A stretch of DNA of 6,408 nt from Alphaproteobacteria bacterium. Lineage in GTDB: Bacteria; Pseudomonadota; Alphaproteobacteria; JAJTHO01. A model generated the notes under the pieces. The model had not been told where the DNA came from and did no database searches. It was given only the letters and a program-made list of their open reading frames with translations. Location of the stretch: assembly GCA_021297975.1 (NCBI GenBank), contig JAJTHO010000036.1, positions 1-6,408 of the forward strand, written 5' to 3'. This document shows positions 1-5,800 of the stretch, one piece after another (position 1 is the first letter of the stretch; each line of letters starts with the position of its first letter). The position numbers and the translations under genes were made by a program.

Positions 1-354
1 CGTGAATCCCTGTTCGGGGCCAATCACATGGACAATCCCTTGGCGGGTATCGTCCATCCCGAAATAGGTGATGCCGAATTCGGCACAGTTTTGCGCGAGT
101 GTATCCACCTGCAGCTTTGATTCCGCGTCTTTAATCCCCGATGCGCGCCCTTCGGTGGGGACGTTATGATCCGGCACAGCGAGGGTTGCGGCGGGCTGCC
201 TTACCCGGCGCTTTGCCGTGCGCAGCCCTTCAAACGCCTGCGGGCTGGTTACTTCATGCACCAAATGGCGATCGATATACAGCACCGCGGTGCCGTCGGG
301 CTGAGTGTGAACGATGTGGCTGTGCCAGATTTTGTCGAAAAGGGTCTGTTTCAT
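1..354 (-). CDS. leuC: 3-isopropylmalate dehydratase large subunit, N-terminal part (partial at window edge)
   Basis: This is the first 118 codons of LeuC, the [4Fe-4S] aconitase-family large subunit that works with LeuD to isomerise 2-isopropylmalate to 3-isopropylmalate in cytoplasmic leucine synthesis. Translating the minus strand from the ATG at 354-352 gives an unbroken frame to the window edge. It starts MKQTLFDKIW and carries family hallmarks: YIDRHLVHEVTSPQAFEGLR (residues 26-45), PDHNVPT (61-67) and GIVHVIGPEQG (106-116). The cysteines that hold the iron-sulfur cluster lie further downstream, outside the window. The gene follows nhaA on the same strand after a 62-bp gap. No good Shine-Dalgarno precedes the ATG, yet the start fits the family N-terminus well. 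The function call is secure; the completeness of the gene cannot be judged here. Confidence 0.95.
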   Translation of the reverse strand, partial: MKQTLFDKIWHSHIVHTQPDGTAVLYIDRHLVHEVTSPQAFEGLRTAKRRVRQPAATLAVPDHNVPTEGRASGIKDAESKLQVDTLAQNCAEFGITYFGMDDTRQGIVHVIGPEQGFT

Positions 355-416
355 AGGTTTTACAAGGATAATTGCTTAAAACGGTAATACAAGTGAAAAT
401 ACACCGCGCCTAAAAA

Positions 417-1583
417 TCAGCGCCGACCCGCAATCCCCAGCACCGCTGCCCCCCAGACCGCCGATGCCAGCGAACCCGCGATAACGCCCAGCTTTACCTT
501 GTCCTGCATGTCTTCCGTAAACGCCAAACCGCCGATAAACAAACTCATGGTAAAGCCAATACCGGCAATAATCGAAATGCCGTAAATCTGTATCCAGGTT
601 GTTTGCTCTGGTCGTTTTGCGAGACCCGTTTTAACCAGCAGCCACGCCGCACCCAAAATACCCAACTGCTTGCCAAAAAACAGCGCCGCCGCAATCCCCA
701 GCGGCAACGGCGCGAGCAGATCGCTGAACTGTAATCCCGAAAAACTAATGCCGGCACTGGTGAAAGCAAAAAGCGGCAACACGCCAAAGCTGACCCAGGG
801 ATGCAGAAAATGCAGGCATTTATTCAGCGGCGAATGGTGCGTATCGCCGCTGCAGCGCATCGGCATCATCATACCCAAGACAACCCCGGCAACGGTTGTG
901 TGTATGCCCGATGCCGAGAAACAAAACCATAGATACACACCAATAAGCAGGCGCGGCGTGAGCATTCGGCTATCGGCTTTATTGAGTGCATACAGCGCCA
1001 AAACGCCCAGCCCCGCCAAGGCCAGCGCGCCCATATCAACGCCGCCGCTGTAAAACAGCGCCACAACCAATATCGCGCCTAAATCATCAAAAATCGCAAT
1101 GGCCAAAAGGAATATCTTCGCCGCTGGCGGAATACCCCGCCCCACCAGCAAAAGCACACACAGCGCAAAGGCAATATCCGTTGCCGCCGGAATCGCCCAG
1201 CCGTGCGCCAAGCCCGGCTCACCGGCCACAATACCGCTGTAAAAAAGCGCGGGTAGCGCCATGCCCGCCGCCGCACAAGCCAGCGGCATGAGGATATCGC
1301 TGCGCTTACTGAGAAAGCCGCTGCTGAGTTCGCGTTTCAGCTCTAAGCCCACCACAAGGAAAAACAACACCATGGGCACATCTTTCACCCATGTTTTCAA
1401 GGGCTGCGCGGTTTGCACCCCGGCAAAAGATAGGCCAATATCACTGTTTATAAACGCTTTATACCACGCATAGCCCGCTGTGTTGGCAAGAATAAGCGCC
1501 GCCGCCGCCGCCAGCAGCATGATAACCCCACCCGCCGATTCTTGGGCGAAAAAACGCCGCAAGGCACTGGTTAAGACCAGCAT
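417..1583 (-). CDS. nhaA: Na+/H+ antiporter NhaA
   Basis: NhaA is an inner-membrane electrogenic antiporter that exports Na+ (or Li+) in exchange for protons, giving salt and alkaline-pH tolerance. The protein has 388 residues, the same length as the E. coli protein, and is hydrophobic throughout with about twelve likely membrane helices. Family residues are all visible: FFLVVGLELKRE (residues 74-85, E81 matching E. coli E78), PAATDIAFA with D136 (E. coli D133), the ion-binding pair D166-D167 in AIFDDLGAI (E. coli D163/D164), the pH-sensor histidine H228 in SGIHTTVAG (E. coli H225), K305 in GKQLGI (E. coli K300), and GIGFTMSLFIGGLAF (341-355). The start is supported by an AAGGAGT ribosome site 8 nt upstream. 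It lies 194 bp downstream of ntrY, with a palindromic repeat in the gap, so independent transcription is likely. No catalytic residue is missing. Confidence 0.97.
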   Translation of the reverse strand: MLVLTSALRRFFAQESAGGVIMLLAAAAALILANTAGYAWYKAFINSDIGLSFAGVQTAQPLKTWVKDVPMVLFFLVVGLELKRELSSGFLSKRSDILMPLACAAAGMALPALFYSGIVAGEPGLAHGWAIPAATDIAFALCVLLLVGRGIPPAAKIFLLAIAIFDDLGAILVVALFYSGGVDMGALALAGLGVLALYALNKADSRMLTPRLLIGVYLWFCFSASGIHTTVAGVVLGMMMPMRCSGDTHHSPLNKCLHFLHPWVSFGVLPLFAFTSAGISFSGLQFSDLLAPLPLGIAAALFFGKQLGILGAAWLLVKTGLAKRPEQTTWIQIYGISIIAGIGFTMSLFIGGLAFTEDMQDKVKLGVIAGSLASAVWGAAVLGIAGRR

Positions 1584-1591
1584 ACGTTCTT

Positions 1592-1598
1592 ACTCCTT
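1592..1598 (-). promoter_or_regulatory. Ribosome binding site of nhaA
   Basis: AAGGAGT on the minus strand, 8 nt before the nhaA ATG at 1583-1581. This near-consensus Shine-Dalgarno fixes the nhaA start. Confidence 0.85.
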
Positions 1599-1604
1599 GA
1601 TTCT

Positions 1605-1760
1605 GAGTACATGCACAATAAATGAGGTCGTCATATCGAGCGCAGCAAGGCGGCCGCCTTGCGAAGTCGAGATATCTCCTTGCATCTTAGGGAGATCCCT
1701 CCACGCAGCCGCTAAGCGGCTTTGGTCGGGATGACGCCCTCATTTATTGTGTATGTACTC
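1605..1760. repeat. Palindromic MITE-like repeat, copy 1 (30-bp inverted arms plus structured core)
   Basis: The outer arms 1605-1634 and 1731-1760 are inverted repeats that match at 28 of 30 positions. The inner core (1630-1735) begins and ends with GTCAT/ATGAC and contains three nested or serial palindromes. These are a perfect 18-bp one at 1645-1662 (GCAAGGCGG/CCGCCTTGC), ATCTCC at 1674-1679 paired with GGAGAT at 1691-1696, and AGCCGCT/AGCGGCT at 1707-1721. No coding frame of note is seen. A second copy with the same layout lies at 4029-4154. It fills most of the ntrY-nhaA gap and, if nhaA is transcribed from the candidate promoter at 1764-1772, would sit in the nhaA 5' leader. Family name not recognised; small non-autonomous element or structured intergenic repeat is an inference. 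Confidence 0.85.
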
Positions 1761-1763
1761 CTT

Positions 1764-1772
1764 ATTATAACA
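1764..1772 (-). promoter_or_regulatory. Candidate extended -10 promoter for nhaA
   Basis: TGTTATAAT on the minus strand is a perfect extended -10 (TGnTATAAT). It lies just downstream of the ntrY stop and immediately outside the right arm of repeat copy 1. No TTGACA-like -35 is found at the proper distance, which extended -10 promoters can tolerate. Transcription would begin near 1757, giving nhaA a leader of about 170 nt that contains the whole palindromic repeat. Based on motif match only. Confidence 0.4.
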
Positions 1773-1777
1773 GGATT

Positions 1778-3967
1778 CTATCCCCGCGCCGCAAAATTCA
1801 GCCGCACTTCCGCGCCGCCATTCTCGTGATTCCTTAATACCATCGTTCCGCCATGCTCTTCAACAATTTTACGAACAATCGCCAGCCCAAGCCCGGTACC
1901 ATTGCGCTTGGTGGTGTAATAGGGCTGTCCGGCCTTGGCGGCGCTGTCGCTGATAAAACCATTGCCATTATCGCGGATGCTGATGGCGGCGCCGCTAACC
2001 GTTACTGTTACCGCGCCGCCGGGCTGTTTATCGGGATATTTTTCCTCAACCGCCTCGACCGCATTTTTAATCAGGTTCGTGAGCGCCTGGCGCAGCAGCG
2101 CCGCATCCGCCGCAAGCAGCACGGTGCGTTCCTGCGCCTGCACCTCAAAATGAATATACCAGGTTGTTTCGCGGAACAGGCTGACCGATTCCGTTACAAG
2201 GCGCACCAGGTTTTCTTTTTTCTTTAAAGGCTGCGGCATCCGCGCAAACGAGGAAAACTCATCCACCAGCCGCCCAATATCATCCACTTGGCGCATGATG
2301 GTATCGGTGAGTTCGGTAAACGTTTCACCGCCTTCACTGATTTGTTTCGCGTATTTACGCTGCAGGCGCTCAGCGGAGAGCTGTATCGGGGTGAGCGGGT
2401 TTTTGATTTCATGCGCAAGACGTTTCGCAACGTCCGCCCATGCCGCCACTTTTTGCGCATGAAGCAGCGCGGATATGTCATCAAAGGTAAGGATATAGCC
2501 AATCACAACGCCGTCGCGGATTTCCGGCGCAATGCGGGTGAGCAGTGTTGATACGCCGCTGTCACGGCTTAATTGCAATTGGCTTTCAACAAAATTCTCG
2601 CTGCCGCCCTTCGCGGCGCGCTCTAAAAGCGGCGCGATTTCCGGGAAAAAATCGGGCACAGCAGCGCCAATTTTTTCAGCCAACGGCAAACCCAAAACCT
2701 GCACCGCATGGCGATTAAAGACATGGAGCGAGAAATGTTCATCAACGCCCATCACCCCGGTTGTGACGCCTTCTAAAACCGCCTCAGTAAACCGGCGGCG
2801 CAAATCGAGTTGTTCATTTTTTTCAACAAGCTGCAACCTTTGTTCGTTTAAATCACTCCCCATGCGGTTGAAGGCTTTGGTGAGGCTGCGGATTTCATCG
2901 CGCTCGCTCGGCAATGGCACTTCGGTATAGCTGCCTTGGCGGAGTTGCTCTGCAGCGGCGGCGAGGCGCGCAATCGGCTGTATCAACCGGTTGGCAAGAT
3001 TTAACCCCGCCCACACGGCGAGTAGCGCCAGCACAATCCCCACCAGCGCCATCAGCACGGTGACGAGAATTTGCAGGCGCACGCGTTGGCGTTCGGTATT
3101 GAAATAGGAATCCACCGCATTACGGGTTGCTTCTGTGTGCGCAATAACCTGCGGGTCAACAGACCGGCCAACATACAAATACGCATCAACAAATTGGCTG
3201 AGCCGTAACAGCGCCCGAACCTTATCGCCCTGTTCCGATGTCAGCACAATCACATCGCCGCGTGATGCCCTTGAAATGGCGCTTTCAGAGAGCGGGGAAA
3301 ATTCCAGCGAGAGGCTAAACCCGGCACGGCCAAGGATATTGAGCTTGGAATCAAACACAATAACTTCCGTTAAATCGCGCAGCGCCGCTTGCGCATACAG
3401 CGCGTTTGCAAGGCGTTGCGGCGAATTAAGCAAGAATGCCGCAGAGGTATTTAAATCATTCGCCATCGCCACCGCATCGGCGCGCACCGTCTGTTGATGC
3501 TCCGCTAAATAGGCTTCTGCTACGTTCACCGATTCACGCAGCGCAACTTTAACCTTTTGCGAAAACCAGTGTTCCAGCCCCGCATTAAACATCACCGCCG
3601 AAAAAAGAATAACAATCAGTGCCGGGGTGACGGCTAAGGATGTGAATAAAAGAACCAGCCGCGAATGAAGGCGCGAGCCGGTGATGCCTTGCTTGCGCAT
3701 CAGCCACAACTTGCCAATCCGCCGCGATACAGGGACAGCAAGGAGCAGCAGCGCGAGTGCATCCAGCGCAACCAGCAGCAACAGAATTTCAGAACTCGCT
3801 GTGCGCGTTCCAAGACCAATAAGATAGACAATCGTTGCGCCAACACTCAGCACCGCCAGCGCAATAGCAAGGCCAAACCACGGCGGTTGACGCTTCCACC
3901 GGCGCAGCTGCGCGGCTGCGCGAAAGCGCATTTTATGCAGCGACGTTACAGCTGGCAAAAACATCAT
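1778..3967 (-). CDS. ntrY: NtrY-type nitrogen regulation sensor histidine kinase
   Basis: Membrane histidine kinase of the NtrY family, which senses a signal linked to nitrogen or redox state and phosphorylates the response regulator NtrX. Its 729 residues have the family layout: membrane helices near 31-52, 59-80 and 101-128, an extracytoplasmic region about 129-297, a fourth helix about 298-322, HAMP about 323-377, PAS about 390-500, HisKA with phosphoacceptor H519 in LAHEIKNPLTPIQLSAERL, and an ATPase domain with N-box NLIKNAVEA (631-639), DNGNG (666-670) and GTGLGLAIV (690-698). All catalytic boxes are intact. Two ATGs lie in tandem (3967 and 3964). The GAGGG ribosome site sits only 1 nt before the first and 4 nt before the second, so Met2 may be the true start. 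An in-frame stop a short way upstream (4009-4007) rules out a longer N-terminus. ntrX, usually next door, is absent, and both flanks carry the same repeat family. Confidence 0.93.
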   Translation of the reverse strand: MMFLPAVTSLHKMRFRAAAQLRRWKRQPPWFGLAIALAVLSVGATIVYLIGLGTRTASSEILLLLVALDALALLLLAVPVSRRIGKLWLMRKQGITGSRLHSRLVLLFTSLAVTPALIVILFSAVMFNAGLEHWFSQKVKVALRESVNVAEAYLAEHQQTVRADAVAMANDLNTSAAFLLNSPQRLANALYAQAALRDLTEVIVFDSKLNILGRAGFSLSLEFSPLSESAISRASRGDVIVLTSEQGDKVRALLRLSQFVDAYLYVGRSVDPQVIAHTEATRNAVDSYFNTERQRVRLQILVTVLMALVGIVLALLAVWAGLNLANRLIQPIARLAAAAEQLRQGSYTEVPLPSERDEIRSLTKAFNRMGSDLNEQRLQLVEKNEQLDLRRRFTEAVLEGVTTGVMGVDEHFSLHVFNRHAVQVLGLPLAEKIGAAVPDFFPEIAPLLERAAKGGSENFVESQLQLSRDSGVSTLLTRIAPEIRDGVVIGYILTFDDISALLHAQKVAAWADVAKRLAHEIKNPLTPIQLSAERLQRKYAKQISEGGETFTELTDTIMRQVDDIGRLVDEFSSFARMPQPLKKKENLVRLVTESVSLFRETTWYIHFEVQAQERTVLLAADAALLRQALTNLIKNAVEAVEEKYPDKQPGGAVTVTVSGAAISIRDNGNGFISDSAAKAGQPYYTTKRNGTGLGLAIVRKIVEEHGGTMVLRNHENGGAEVRLNFAARG

Positions 3968-4028
3968 ACCCTCTTGTTTATGCTGGCGCGCCTGATTGCA
4001 AGTGTTTTACGCATCACCACTATTTCAC

Positions 4029-4154
4029 AGTGGGTCATCCTGAGCGGCGCAAAACCGATAGGTTTTGCAGAGTCGAAGGATCTCCCACAGAATAACAAGG
4101 AGATTCTCAGGCGGCACAAAACCTCTGGTTTTGCTTGCTCGGAATGACGTCACT
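4029..4154. repeat. Palindromic MITE-like repeat, copy 2
   Basis: The ends are an imperfect inverted repeat: GTCATCCTGAGC at 4034-4045 against GCTCGGAATGAC at 4137-4148 (10 of 12 match), extended by AGTG/CACT outside. The inside has a perfect 8-bp hairpin with a GATA loop at 4049-4068 (GCAAAACC/GGTTTTGC), GGATCTCC at 4078-4085 facing GGAGATTC at 4099-4106, and a 7-bp hairpin at 4117-4133 (CAAAACC/GGTTTTG). Order and spacing match copy 1 at 1605-1760, although the hairpin sequences differ. Shared conserved words are GTCATCC, a GAAGGATCTCC-like word, AAGGAGAT and GCTCG..ATGAC. It occupies the trmJ-ntrY gap. It lacks the long outer arms of copy 1. Confidence 0.8.
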
Positions 4155-4193
4155 TAAAAATTCAGGAAATGAGAGGGTTTTGCGAGCGATTGT

Positions 4194-4895
4194 TCAAACG
4201 CCCTGCCGCAGCGCCGTTATCACCCCGTGCAGCGTTTGCACCTCCTGACGGCTCATCCCCGCACGCAGCAGCAGCGCCCGCAGATTATCCACCATCCGCG
4301 CCCGCTTTTCCGGCACTTGCCAGAAATTCACCGCGTCCAGCTCGCGCTCGACATGCTGAAATAAATACTGATAATCGCCGTTTGTTGCCGCCTCGCGCAC
4401 GGTTGGCTCAAGGGTTTTATCCGGTTGCCAGAGTGCATACGCCACCAGCAACACCGCCTGCGCCACATTGAGGGAGGCATAGGCGGGGTTAAGCGGAATG
4501 GTGACTAGGGTGCTGCACAGCGAGACGTCTTCGTTCGTCAGCCCCGTTCGTTCGGGGCCGAATAGAACAGCAACGCGCCCGCCGCCCTTGTCCGCGCTGT
4601 TCATCGTGGCGGCAGCGGCGCGGAGATCCTGCACCGGTTTATGCACATCTCGCATCCGCGCTGTACTCGCGTACACAAGAGTATAGGGCGCAAGGGCTGA
4701 GGCTAAATCGGGATAGATGGCCGCGTTTTCAACCACGCTTGATGCGCCCGCGCTGCAGGCGATTGCTGCATCTCGGCTCCAATCCGGGCGCGGCTCAACA
4801 AGAACCAGCCGGTCAAAACCGCAATTCAGCATCGCCCGCGCCGCCATGCCAATATTTTCGCCCATTTGTGGACGTACGAGGATAAAATCAATCAT
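4194..4895 (-). CDS. trmJ: tRNA (cytidine/uridine-32) 2'-O-methyltransferase, TrmJ family (SpoU/TrmH superfamily)
   Basis: TrmJ-type SPOUT enzymes transfer a methyl group from S-adenosylmethionine to the 2'-OH of nucleotide 32 in the tRNA anticodon loop. Counting from the chosen start, the protein has 233 residues. It opens with MIDFILVRPQMGENIGMAAR, the motif 1 strand and loop with N14 and R20. Motif 2 is VAVLFGPERTGLTNED (108-122), and motif 3, with the cofactor-binding knot, is IPLNPAYASLNVAQAV (133-148). The C-terminal helical part (RARMVDNLRALLLRAGM) is typical of TrmJ. An in-frame ATG at 4985 would add 30 low-complexity residues but has no ribosome site and would overlap the preceding gene by 35 bp. 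The ATG at 4895 has AAAGGA just upstream and begins where the family fold begins, so it is preferred. Exact tRNA specificity (TrmJ versus a related SpoU enzyme) is inferred. Confidence 0.85.
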   Translation of the reverse strand: MIDFILVRPQMGENIGMAARAMLNCGFDRLVLVEPRPDWSRDAAIACSAGASSVVENAAIYPDLASALAPYTLVYASTARMRDVHKPVQDLRAAAATMNSADKGGGRVAVLFGPERTGLTNEDVSLCSTLVTIPLNPAYASLNVAQAVLLVAYALWQPDKTLEPTVREAATNGDYQYLFQHVERELDAVNFWQVPEKRARMVDNLRALLLRAGMSRQEVQTLHGVITALRQGV

Positions 4896-4950
4896 GCGTC
4901 CTTTTAGGGCATAGTGGCCGGGTTTCGCAACCTTAGTGGGGGACTTTGGA

Positions 4951-5355
4951 TTAGAGGCAGAAGGTAAAGCGCCCGGCGAAGCCATCGATGGACAGATGCC
5001 CCTTACTCAAAACATCCATACCTAAAAGCACATCGAAATGATCTTGTGCGCTAAAGCCATTAACCCGAAAAGTAGGCGTCACAAATTCTGTGGCACCAAA
5101 GGGAACGGAAAGGTTCACAAAATAATATGGCGCCTTTGTTAAACCGGCAACGCCATGAAGTTCCTGAAAGCCGACAATGGACAACTGCAAATCGTTAACT
5201 ACACGCGCCGAAATGCATGAGTTTGTCGCGCCGGTATCAATCAACCCTTTGTATGAAGTATAATTTTCAACACCTTCGCCATTAGGCTCACATAACAACA
5301 CATCAAGAAAAAGCTGACGCTGACGAACGTCAAACGGGATGGACAAGCAAGGCAT
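4951..5355 (-). CDS. Retropepsin-like aspartic protease domain protein
   Basis: A 134-residue protein with the signature of a single-lobe, retroviral-type aspartic protease. The catalytic loop is GLIDTGATNSCIS (residues 37-49, catalytic D40 in DTGA) and the C-terminal FDVLLGMDVLSKG (107-119) is the hydrophobic Gly motif of the fold. Such enzymes act as homodimers, each chain giving one aspartate. No signal peptide or membrane helix is seen, so it is probably cytoplasmic. Its start lies inside the end of the small upstream gene (26-bp overlap) and has no clear ribosome site of its own, which suggests translational coupling to that gene. Its stop is 55 bp before the chosen trmJ start. The sequence is AT-richer than trmJ and ntrY. 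The substrate is unknown. An alternative is a non-proteolytic member of the fold, but the DTGA motif is intact. Confidence 0.82.
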   Translation of the reverse strand: MPCLSIPFDVRQRQLFLDVLLCEPNGEGVENYTSYKGLIDTGATNSCISARVVNDLQLSIVGFQELHGVAGLTKAPYYFVNLSVPFGATEFVTPTFRVNGFSAQDHFDVLLGMDVLSKGHLSIDGFAGRFTFCL

Positions 5356-5584
5356 GATTGTAGAAACCCAAATTTATCGGCTTTGCACCGATTTCTTGAA
5401 TGGCGTAGTCGCCCTTTTTGTAAAGCTTTTGAGCATACTTATACGCATCGGCTGGTGTATCAAAAACTTCCTGTAGTTTACATTCATGCATGACGGCAAA
5501 TTTCCCTGAATGCTTTTCCAGCAATTCCGGAAGGAGCTTTTTAAAAGCATCGAAATTTGCATCTAGTTTAGACTGAGTTTCCAT
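5330..5584 (-). CDS. Small uncharacterised protein coupled to retropepsin-like protease
   Basis: An 84-residue soluble protein, lysine- and glutamate-rich, with no membrane helix or signal peptide. The pattern LLPELLEKHSGKFAVM (residues 17-32), then FDTPADAYKYAQKLYKKGDY (41-60) and IQEIG, resembles small conserved proteins often found beside retropepsin-like genes, possibly of the DUF5678 type. That resemblance is from memory and not checked. The start is well supported by GAGGA (5595-5591) 6 nt before the ATG. It is the first gene of a two-gene unit, its 3' end overlapping the protease gene by 26 bp out of frame. A role as partner, substrate or regulator of the protease is plausible from the tight coupling, but nothing in the sequence proves it. 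Confidence 0.75.
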   Translation of the reverse strand: METQSKLDANFDAFKKLLPELLEKHSGKFAVMHECKLQEVFDTPADAYKYAQKLYKKGDYAIQEIGAKPINLGFYNHALLVHPV

Positions 5585-5590
5585 AGGATA

Positions 5591-5595
5591 TCCTC
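5591..5595 (-). promoter_or_regulatory. Ribosome binding site of the 84-residue gene
   Basis: GAGGA on the minus strand, 6 nt before the ATG at 5584-5582. It lies partly within a perfect 10-bp palindrome AGGATATCCT (5585-5594), which might mask the site in a hairpin or be chance. Confidence 0.65.
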
Positions 5596-5600
5596 ATCTT

Positions 5601-5645
5601 AGAGGTTACATAGTATAGTTCAATGGTTAATATAAGAAAACCTCT
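5601..5645 (-). promoter_or_regulatory. Inverted repeat around a candidate -10 box upstream of the protease pair
   Basis: AGAGGTT at 5601-5607 and AACCTCT at 5639-5645 form a perfect 7-bp inverted repeat with 31 nt between. Inside it, on the minus strand, lies TATACT (5617-5612), a 5-of-6 match to the -10 consensus at a sensible distance (27 nt) from the start of the 84-residue gene. No convincing -35 is seen. The arrangement could be a promoter with a flanking operator, or a transcript hairpin. Motif-only evidence. Confidence 0.3.
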
Positions 5646-5800
5646 TTTAACGCGTGAATTCTAGCTTACTCTTCACACTCAATGATAAAAATCACTGACG
5701 ATTTATTTTTAATTATATATTATAATAATTGGCTTCATATTTTTCATTGTCACCTAGACTTGGAAAATTCGATTTTTGTTAATTTTACCCCCTAAAAACT

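Larger units (their letters stand above)
5585..5800. other. AT-rich divergent intergenic region
   Basis: This 216-bp gap separates the minus-strand protease pair from the plus-strand 118-residue gene and must hold both promoters if each is transcribed separately. The stretch 5701-5730 has no G or C at all. On the plus strand it contains TATAAT (5721-5726) and the overlapping TATTAT (5718-5723). CTGACG (5695-5700) is a weak -35 match 17 nt before the latter. Such AT-rich DNA is also typical of sites bound by xenogeneic silencers. No RNA gene is recognised. Confidence 0.5.

Noticed and set aside
141..387. Two plus-strand frames over the leuC region
   Set aside because: They lie opposite an unambiguous leuC coding frame and have no protein-like composition.
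1591..1763. Direct repeat TACTCCTT at 1591-1598 and 1756-1763, as a possible target-site duplication around repeat copy 1
   Set aside because: The repeats do not coincide with the ends of the inverted arms: the right one overlaps the arm end and the left one is the nhaA ribosome site. Chance or shared purine-rich signal is more likely.
3665..4147. Plus-strand 160-codon frame across the start of ntrY and repeat copy 2
   Set aside because: Shadow of ntrY for most of its length, then runs through the palindromic repeat; Gln/Arg-rich composition is not protein-like.
4031..4150. Copy 2 as a simple rho-independent terminator of trmJ
   Set aside because: It has hairpins but no U tract in the trmJ direction after a GC-rich stem, and its layout matches copy 1, so a dispersed repeat explains it better. 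A transcription-stopping side effect remains possible.
1600..4160. CRISPR array
   Set aside because: Only two repeats, palindromic and unequal, 2.4 kb apart with a gene between; no spacers or Cas genes.
5601..5670. tRNA-like stretch (TAGTTCAATGGTTA resembles a tRNA D-loop, with AGAGGTT/AACCTCT nearby)
   Set aside because: No paired D-stem, no 7-nt anticodon loop on a 5-bp stem, and no GTTC-type T-arm follows at the expected distance, so a tRNA cannot be folded.
5682..5795. Plus-strand 37-codon frame just upstream of the 118-residue gene
   Set aside because: No ribosome site, and composition dictated by the AT-rich run; it lies in the probable promoter region.
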